From assembly GCA_023212695.1 (NCBI GenBank), contig JALCCG010000327.1, forward strand, positions 1-22,639: a DNA stretch of 22,639 nt, given 5' to 3'. This document shows, piece after piece, positions 16,815 to 22,639 of the stretch. Under the pieces are notes generated by a model. That model worked only from the letters and a program-made list of their open reading frames with translations, was not told the DNA's origin and searched no databases. The translations under genes were made by a program, and so were the position numbers. This DNA is from Sporisorium sorghi (taxonomy: Eukaryota; Basidiomycota; Ustilaginomycetes; Ustilaginales; Ustilaginaceae). Within the stretch, counting starts at the first letter, position 1. The number at the start of each line of letters is the position of its first letter.

Positions 16815-19800
16815 CTACGAGTCGATCGCCCTCTCGACCGCCTTGTACGCCTTGCTCGTCTTCTTCCTGCCCAGCCTCCTTGCCAGCTTCCCCGCCGGTC
16901 TGCCCACCCACCTTGCCACCACGGGCACCGCCACAAACTCGAACGCCATCGCCAGCACCGCCTGCGCCACGACCACGCCAAAGATAACCCAGCTGAAGTG
17001 CCTGGGCATGTCGACGAACCCAAACAGCCCGAAGAACGGCCCGCCGGTCAAAAACAAAAAGTAAAACGCAAACACACTGAGAATGACGAGCGCGGGGCAG
17101 AGGATGCAGTTGCAGCACAGGAGCTGGCGGTGCGGCGGGCCGAGCGAGAACGCGAATCCGGCGATGATGTACGTGAACACCGAGACTTTGAACAGCGCCG
17201 TGTTGTCCATATCGTTGAGCGTGAGGTCCTCGGGGTCGAACTCGGGCGCGTCGTACCACGACCTCGTGTGGAGAACAACGTACACAACAGTCTGCGCGAT
17301 GTACCCCAGCACGGCCTGGCCCAACATCGACACCACGGGCCGTGCCGACGACAATCGCGTCTCCGGCTTGACCCTCCACAGCCTCTTTGCCGGAAGCGTG
17401 TTCGCCAGTCCCACGGCTACAGGCAGCACGCAGAAGATGTCGATGAACAGGTACTCGGCGTTATCGAGCGACGTCGCTTTGCCGTATAGCAGCAGGACGG
17501 TGAAGTACTCGCTGAGCGAGTAGACGGACATGAAGAGGAACATGGCGAACGAGACGGTGAGCGTGGAGCGGCCCTCTCGGATGAGCTGGACGATCGCCGA
17601 GATGTCCTTGGTCTTGGATGTGAAGGGTGCAGCGACCGAGGCTTCGGCTTCGGAGAGCGAGAGACCGACGTCGGCGGATTTGAGCGCGCCGCAGTCGTTG
17701 GCGCCGTCGCCGGTCATGGCGACCACGTAGCCGAGGGTTTGGAGGCGCTCGACGAGTTCTTGTTTCTGCTCGGGGCTGAAGCGGCCGAATACTTTGCAGT
17801 GGACGAGGAGGCGGGCGAGGGTTTCGGCGGAGCAGGTGTCGAAGAGTGTACGCAGGATTTCGCCGGATACGGCGAGCTCGATGTCTTTGAGCGTTTGGGT
17901 GGAAGGAGAGCCGTCGCGGGGAACGGGGTCGAGCGTGTACGGGTCGAGCCGGTTGCGCTCGTCGTCGACGCTGACCCACTCGACTTCTGCTCCCTTCTCT
18001 CCCTGCCCCCCGTGCACCACTCTGGGCGTGTACACCTCCGCACCCGCCCCCACGATCCCGCACTCCTTGGCCACCGACACCGCCGTCAACACAGAATCGC
18101 CCGTGCACATCTTGACGGGCAGCTGCGCATCGTCCCTCAGCGTCGCGATCGCCGCCGTCGTCGCGCGCTTGAGCTTGTTCTCGAACACGATGAGCCCCAA
18201 AAAGCGCAGCTCGCACTCGGCCTGCTCGCGCGTCAAGTCCTGCGCGCCCTGCCAGCCGAGCGCGTCGATGCGCTTGCCAGCGACGGCGAGCACGCGGAAC
18301 CCGGCGCGCGTGCACCGCTCCAGCACCGCGGCGTAGTCGCTCGGCAGCGAGGCTGGGTCGCATAGCGCAGCGATGGATTCGGCGGCGCCCTTGCAGTAGA
18401 CGTGGGCGGGGAGGGAGCGGTGGCGCTTGACGACGACGCTCATGCGGCGCAGTGCGGCGGTGAACTCGAACGTGCGGACGATGGCTAGAGCTGGACTGCT
18501 GGTGTTGTGGGGGAGGATGACGGGTATGCGTGCGGGCAGGCCGTCTTTGGTCAGCGGTTGACGTACAGCTGCATCGGTGGGGTCGTGGGTCAAGTGGACG
18601 GGGTGGAGCGACGCGTCGTCCTGCAGCGTTCGGCCCGTCCATTCTAGCATCTTGACTTCGAGCGGCTCGCCGATGGGCTCGCCATCCAACAGGTTGAGAT
18701 CGTGCGCCGTCGCCATCGCCTCGACCAAACCCAACTCGTCTTCAACCTCCTGCGCCTGCTCGCGCTGCACCAACTCGCTAAACTCCCCACCCCTAACCAC
18801 CCTTATCCCCATCACATCCAACCCCTCCTCCGTCAAAGTCCCCGTCTTGTCAAACACAAACATATCCACCATCCCGGCCACATTGATCCGCTGCGGACTC
18901 AAACAGAAAATCTCCCTGCGCTTCAACCGCGCGATCGAAAGCGTCACGCAGATCGACAGCGTCGCCGGCAGCGCAGGCGGCACGGCGATCGTCAGCACGT
19001 CCAGGGAGCGAAGGGCGATCTCGTCGCTGCTGACGCCGATGATTTTGAAGTAGATGATGGTGGCGATCATGCCGATGATGGCGAGGACGAAGAGGTTGCC
19101 AATGAACAAGAAGGCGTCGCGGTAGAACTTGTGGCTGATGGGGCGCGGGAAGAGCATCTGGCGCACGAGCGAGCCTTTGGCGGTGGAGAAGCCGGTGCGC
19201 ACCACGAGGCCGCGTGTCAAAGTGGTGCTGCCCGGGCGGACGCGGACGAGGCGCGTGCCGGAGTAGAGCATGTGCTTGTCCAGCTGCGCGAGCTCTTTGC
19301 CTGCAGCGAGGACGGCGGCGAGATCGGCACGCGAGATGGGGGACTTGACAACGGGGACCGACTCGCCCGTCATCATGGCCTCGTTGACGATGCAGTCGCC
19401 TTCGAGCAGCATGACGTCGCACGGCAGCGTCTCGACGAAGCGGTGACTAGTGGTGCTGTCGACGGCAGCGAGATCGATAATGTCACCGGGAACGAGCGCT
19501 TCGCTGTCGAGCACGGTGTAGGTCGAAGTAGGAGCAGAAGCGAGCTGTTTCTCCTCCGAGTCCGTCGTGGCGCTCTTTTCGTCCATCGGCGAGTTTGGCA
19601 AAGATACAGGTCGGAGCACGCTGACGGGGCAGCTGAAGCGGCTCATCTTTTTGAGTTTTTCGATGGCGGCTTTGGTGGTGACGGTGGTGGCGACGATACC
19701 GACGATGGAAACGACGGCAATGACGATGGCGTAAGGGACGTATTCGTCGTTGCACCAGAGGATGATCGAGTAGATCTGGAAAATGTAGAACGGGTGAAGC

Positions 19801-20807
19801 ACTTCCTCGACCAAGAGATCGACGATGGATTTGCCCTTGACAATAACCCGGTTGGCGCCAAAGAGAGCCTGCCTGTCGCGCACCGTGTCGGCGCTGAGGC
19901 CTGCGCTGGGATCGAGGGAGCGCCAATTGGGGTCGTGCCACGCGCCGAGCAGGTAGAACTTGCCAGAGTGCGGGTGGAGCAGGAAAGTGGTGGCGCGGTA
20001 CTCGAGCACATCGATGTGGACCAGCAACTCGTCTTGACCATCCACCGTCGAAGGCTGAGAGCGTGCCGCAGCATTCTCCAGCGCAGCAACAGCTTCATCC
20101 GGCGTGCGATAGGGCTCGGCCAGCGTCGGAGGAAAGACAGTCCCGATCGAGATTGGCGAAGGAAACGCAACACGCTTGAGTGGCAAGATGTCGACCTCAC
20201 CATGCTTGCTCTTGATACGAATGAGCTTGTCCTTGTTGTTGGATTCCGCATCGTCAAGGGCAGCAGGGGTCATATTGAAGCGCGACCAGAACTTGTTGTT
20301 CGCCCACGCATCTGCAATATACAGAAAACCGGCAGAGAGGAGGCAAAGCGTATACCAGACCACCATCAAGAAGATCTGCCTGCCATAGAAGCGCAGGTGG
20401 AGCTGAATATCCTCATCGGCCAAGTAGATGTCTTGGCGCGTGTTATCCGCAGCCGCAGCAGCATCTTCGGACGTCGAGATGGAGACGCGTGAATCGCGTT
20501 TGGCTTGCTGAGCCAGCTCGAGCAGCTCGGGGCGTGGGGGCAGATGATGGTCGGGGATCTCATCGATGCTGTTGCTGTCGTTGACGGAGAGTGTGGTTTC
20601 CTTGGAGGAGCGTGAGGATGGCTCGGGTGGGCAGTCGAGCTGCTTGGCCAAGTCGGAATCATGGAGAGGTTCGAGGAGGATGAAGCGAGCAGCGTTGGGG
20701 CCAGCGCCATCGGGAGGGCAAGGTTCGAGTGGGCTTGTGTTGGACATGACTGTGGCTCTAGGGAGGTGATGGAGGTGATAGGGTGGCGAGATGGTGATGG
20801 TGGCCAT
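16815..20807 (-). CDS. YPK9: P5B-type P-type ATPase (Ypk9/ATP13A2 family)
   Basis: The single-exon frame gives 1330 residues; Met21 is a possible alternative start. All P-type landmarks are present: MTGES in the actuator domain (479-483), phosphorylation site D653-KTGTLT, and hinge MTGDGANDC (1031-1039). The transmembrane-4 motif PPALP (610-614) is the hallmark of the P5B subgroup, as opposed to PPELP in P5A. The N-terminal region (YGRQIFLMVVWYTLCLLSAG) is the extra hydrophobic segment of P5 pumps. The C-terminal third carries the last membrane helices (FAMFLFMSVYSLSEYFTVLL and later). P5B members sit in the vacuolar/lysosomal membrane and export polyamines to the cytosol, and in yeast confer tolerance to heavy metals. 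Substrate in this species is inferred from family. It converges on the glucoamylase gene and diverges from the UBL3-like gene. Confidence 0.92.
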   Translation of the reverse strand: MATITISPPYHLHHLPRATVMSNTSPLEPCPPDGAGPNAARFILLEPLHDSDLAKQLDCPPEPSSRSSKETTLSVNDSNSIDEIPDHHLPPRPELLELAQQAKRDSRVSISTSEDAAAAADNTRQDIYLADEDIQLHLRFYGRQIFLMVVWYTLCLLSAGFLYIADAWANNKFWSRFNMTPAALDDAESNNKDKLIRIKSKHGEVDILPLKRVAFPSPISIGTVFPPTLAEPYRTPDEAVAALENAAARSQPSTVDGQDELLVHIDVLEYRATTFLLHPHSGKFYLLGAWHDPNWRSLDPSAGLSADTVRDRQALFGANRVIVKGKSIVDLLVEEVLHPFYIFQIYSIILWCNDEYVPYAIVIAVVSIVGIVATTVTTKAAIEKLKKMSRFSCPVSVLRPVSLPNSPMDEKSATTDSEEKQLASAPTSTYTVLDSEALVPGDIIDLAAVDSTTSHRFVETLPCDVMLLEGDCIVNEAMMTGESVPVVKSPISRADLAAVLAAGKELAQLDKHMLYSGTRLVRVRPGSTTLTRGLVVRTGFSTAKGSLVRQMLFPRPISHKFYRDAFLFIGNLFVLAIIGMIATIIYFKIIGVSSDEIALRSLDVLTIAVPPALPATLSICVTLSIARLKRREIFCLSPQRINVAGMVDMFVFDKTGTLTEEGLDVMGIRVVRGGEFSELVQREQAQEVEDELGLVEAMATAHDLNLLDGEPIGEPLEVKMLEWTGRTLQDDASLHPVHLTHDPTDAAVRQPLTKDGLPARIPVILPHNTSSPALAIVRTFEFTAALRRMSVVVKRHRSLPAHVYCKGAAESIAALCDPASLPSDYAAVLERCTRAGFRVLAVAGKRIDALGWQGAQDLTREQAECELRFLGLIVFENKLKRATTAAIATLRDDAQLPVKMCTGDSVLTAVSVAKECGIVGAGAEVYTPRVVHGGQGEKGAEVEWVSVDDERNRLDPYTLDPVPRDGSPSTQTLKDIELAVSGEILRTLFDTCSAETLARLLVHCKVFGRFSPEQKQELVERLQTLGYVVAMTGDGANDCGALKSADVGLSLSEAEASVAAPFTSKTKDISAIVQLIREGRSTLTVSFAMFLFMSVYSLSEYFTVLLLYGKATSLDNAEYLFIDIFCVLPVAVGLANTLPAKRLWRVKPETRLSSARPVVSMLGQAVLGYIAQTVVYVVLHTRSWYDAPEFDPEDLTLNDMDNTALFKVSVFTYIIAGFAFSLGPPHRQLLCCNCILCPALVILSVFAFYFLFLTGGPFFGLFGFVDMPRHFSWVIFGVVVAQAVLAMAFEFVAVPVVARWVGRPAGKLARRLGRKKTSKAYKAVERAIDS

Positions 20808-20926
20808 TTTTCCAGCACAAGACTCTCCGGCGGCAAAACCTGCTCACTTTCAAACCCGCTGCTGTCGTCGTTATCGCCGCAACAGCATCTCGCACTCTTT
20901 CTATCCTTGCATTCGCTGTTCCTGTC

Positions 20927-20958
20927 AAAAAAAAAAATATATATATATATATATATAT
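20927..20958. repeat. Poly-A followed by (AT)11 microsatellite
   Basis: Eleven A residues (20927-20937) run into eleven perfect AT units (20937-20958), then a T-rich tail. It lies 120-150 bases upstream of the ATPase start codon. Confidence 0.9.
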
Positions 20959-21125
20959 TTTATTTTATTTTTTCCTTAGGCGCCCACAGCGAACCGAAAC
21001 GGGAATTGAATTTTGCATTTTTCTGTTTTTCCGCGGCGTCGTGGTTGATTCGATTTGGTGGAATCCGATTTTTAGAGAGGTCTTCTTTTTTTCCTAGCCG
21101 AGAAAGGAGCGGCTTCGATAAGGGA

Positions 21126-21144
21126 TTTTTTTTTTTCTTTTTTT
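21126..21144. repeat. T11-C-T7 homopolymer tract
   Basis: Eleven Ts, one C and seven Ts lie in the divergent promoter. Poly(dA:dT) tracts of this kind commonly exclude nucleosomes in fungal promoters; that role is inferred. Confidence 0.8.
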
Positions 21145-21467
21145 GCGCGGACAGGCAACTAATTGAAGGTCTAACATCGTCAGATAGCGACAAATCGGGG
21201 TGACGAGGAAGCGAGATTCGACGCAGTGGGCACCAAAACGCAGATCCTATCATGAAAGCCTCGATGGGAAGCTTGGCCACTTCTATGCGGGGTAGTCTTT
21301 ACAGGTGCAAAGGCGTAGCTTTTCTTGCCCACCCGCTTGCTAGCTCGTCCCTTTGTTGCTGTTGCATGAATCTCAGTTGTCTTTCGGGACTGAAAGTGCA
21401 ATGCGCCGGAACCCCTTTTTGCTGGCCATCCCGCTGTCGCAACGACAACGTCGATGAGATATGAAAG

Positions 21468-21489
21468 CGAACATCGAACATCGAACATC
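21468..21489. repeat. Seven-base tandem repeat, three copies
   Basis: The unit CGAACAT occurs three times in a row, about 300 bases upstream of the UBL3-like start codon. Confidence 0.85.
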
Positions 21490-21790
21490 ATCCTTGTGTT
21501 CACTGGGAGGTCAGCAATTTCAGTTTCGAGAACGGTGGGTCCAGTCAGTCAGTGGTAATCAAATTTAATTATTTTTTGGCTCTCAAAAGGCGGGACAAGG
21601 CGGAAATTTGTCATGTGCCACGACACTGCGACAACTGTGACGCTCTGCAGCCGCATATCGGCTCTGCTCTGCTCCGTGTCATACAGCCTCGATTGGCCCC
21701 GTGTCTCCTCTTCACTCTACCTTCCATCACCATCACCACCATCAAACATCAACGGACACCATCGCACTCTCACACACAACCACATCAAAG

Positions 21791-22435
21791 ATGCACGCAA
21801 CAGAAACAAGCCGTCACTCGACCTGCTCGACTGACAACGGTTCATCCCACGCACACGACGACACTCGTCTCACCACGGTCATGTCGAACCTCTCCACCCT
21901 CTCCTCCTCGGCAAACAAGAACAAGGACACAGAGCCTGCGCTGTCCGTCTCCACCTCCGACGCTGATCCTCTGACAACATCGACTCTCGCACAACCACAG
22001 ATGCCCCACAACGCTTCCGCTGCTTCGCCGTCGGTGGCGCCAACCCATCTCACCACGCTGCTCACCACGACTGGCCAGCGGGCGTCGTGGAGATTCGACC
22101 CGAACGCTACCGTCGAGGCTGTTCGAACGCATGTATGGAACCACTGGCCTGAAGCATGGCCGCAACCCAAACCAGAGTCGGCGGCGTACCTCAGGCTGCT
22201 GCATCTCGGCCACATTTTGGATAACCCGCAGACGACGTTGGCTTCGAGAGGATGCAAGGCGGGGGCGACGACGGTGGTGCATATCATTGTGCGCTCTATC
22301 CCGCCGCCGGAACCGGTCAAGGTCGAGCAGCAGGCACCGGTCAAGGCGGCTGCATCAGATGTGAATGCGGCTCGACGCAATCGCAGCAATCGCGATCAGG
22401 ACGACACGCCCAGCTGCAGCTGCGTCATTTGCTGA
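21791..22435 (+). CDS. Membrane-anchored ubiquitin-fold protein (UBL3/MUB-like) with CaaX box
   Basis: The ATG at 21791 gives 214 residues. Residues 1-95 are Ser/Thr-rich and probably disordered. A ubiquitin-like domain spans about 84-170: HLTTLLTTTGQRASWRFDP, then TVEAVRTHVWNHWPEAWP, LRLLHLGHILDNPQTTL and TVVHIIVRS. The WP-x-W insertion and LxxLHxGxIL strand fit the UBL3/MUB subgroup rather than ubiquitin itself. The C-terminus is SCSCVIC: Cys211-Val-Ile-Cys214 is a CaaX prenylation box (final Cys favours farnesyl), and Cys209 could be palmitoylated. Proteins of this group are lipid-anchored to membranes and recruit E2 enzymes or sort cargo; they are not conjugated because they lack a C-terminal diglycine. 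The long N-terminal extension is larger than in animal and plant members. Function here is inferred from family. Confidence 0.82.
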   Translation: MHATETSRHSTCSTDNGSSHAHDDTRLTTVMSNLSTLSSSANKNKDTEPALSVSTSDADPLTTSTLAQPQMPHNASAASPSVAPTHLTTLLTTTGQRASWRFDPNATVEAVRTHVWNHWPEAWPQPKPESAAYLRLLHLGHILDNPQTTLASRGCKAGATTVVHIIVRSIPPPEPVKVEQQAPVKAAASDVNAARRNRSNRDQDDTPSCSCVIC

Positions 22436-22469
22436 CTAATCCTCGCAAGTTGTACTTTTACGCCTCGTT

Positions 22470-22472
<3 letters not shown>

Positions 22473-22500
<28 letters not shown>
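22473..22500. repeat. (CT)14 dinucleotide microsatellite
   Basis: Fourteen perfect CT units lie about 40 bases past the UBL3-like stop codon, probably in its 3' UTR. Confidence 0.9.
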
Positions 22501-22504
<4 letters not shown>

Positions 22505-22562
22505 CTACTCTGGTCACAGTCCCTTTGGTTGCATTCGCTCAAATGTACTTCTCCTTTGTCAC

Positions 22563-22565
<3 letters not shown>

Positions 22566-22639
<74 letters not shown>
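22566..22639. repeat. 74-base poly-T tract at the window end
   Basis: The sequence ends in 74 uninterrupted T residues. A homopolymer of this length next to a microsatellite may be a genuine tract or an assembly or contig-end artefact; the true right boundary cannot be seen. Confidence 0.9.

Larger units (their letters stand above)
20808..21790. promoter_or_regulatory. Divergent promoter region between P5B ATPase and UBL3-like genes
   Basis: Nearly 1 kb separates the two divergent start codons. It is AT-rich compared with the rest of the window and carries poly-A, an AT dinucleotide run, pure T tracts and a 7-base triplicate. The last 100 bases before the UBL3-like ATG are a CA/TC-rich, G-poor leader, typical of a fungal 5' UTR. 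No coding gene is recognisable within it. Confidence 0.6.

Noticed and set aside
18702..20492. A 596-codon plus-strand open frame opposite the P5B ATPase
   Set aside because: It is an antisense shadow of strongly biased codons; its product is His/Arg/Asp-rich with no domain, while the ATPase frame contains every family motif.

Overview
The window looks like nuclear DNA from a basidiomycete fungus, most probably a smut-type fungus (Ustilaginomycotina, Ustilaginales). The grounds are long intronless genes, only three short spliceosomal introns with GTRAGT donors and CTGAC-like branch sites, GC-rich coding sequence, close-packed genes on both strands, many pure microsatellites, and fungal protein families throughout. 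The phylum-level call is fairly firm; the order-level call is an impression from gene structure and protein style. I saw no rRNA, tRNA, CRISPR array or intact transposon.

Layout. (1) 1-1280 (+): 3' part of CDC16/APC6, a TPR subunit of the anaphase-promoting complex, cut by the left edge. (2) 1471-2557 (-): DIC1-type mitochondrial dicarboxylate carrier, two exons, tail-to-tail with CDC16. (3) 2558-3970: a 1.4 kb gene-free stretch. (4) 3971-5159 (-): glyoxylate/hydroxypyruvate reductase-like D-2-hydroxyacid dehydrogenase, two exons. (5) 5789-6438 (-): a 184-residue, cysteine-free, predicted secreted orphan protein, two exons, a candidate effector. (6) 6858-7140: a mosaic of broken duplicate pieces, one matching the 3' end of the secreted-protein gene and one matching 22 codons of the dehydrogenase. 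(7) 7296-8054 (+): a 2H phosphoesterase. (8) 8150-11569 (-): a large acidic F-box protein. (9) 12061-13248 (+): an epoxide-hydrolase-like alpha/beta hydrolase, divergent from the F-box gene. (10) 14482-16107 (+): a GH15 glucoamylase with a signal anchor and a vacuolar-type dileucine signal. (11) 16815-20807 (-): a P5B cation/polyamine-type ATPase of the Ypk9/ATP13A2 family. (12) 21791-22435 (+): a prenylated ubiquitin-fold protein of the UBL3/MUB family. The window ends in 74 consecutive T residues.

The genes do not form a pathway cluster. They are mostly housekeeping genes (cell cycle, mitochondrial transport, organic-acid metabolism, vacuolar transport, ubiquitin system). The unusual part is 5.7-7.3 kb, where an orphan secreted protein gene sits beside degenerate copies of itself and of its neighbour dehydrogenase. 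The dehydrogenase relic differs from the live gene only at synonymous third positions. The glucoamylase with a cytosolic acidic-dileucine tail is the other feature most worth testing, since it suggests a vacuolar rather than a secreted enzyme.
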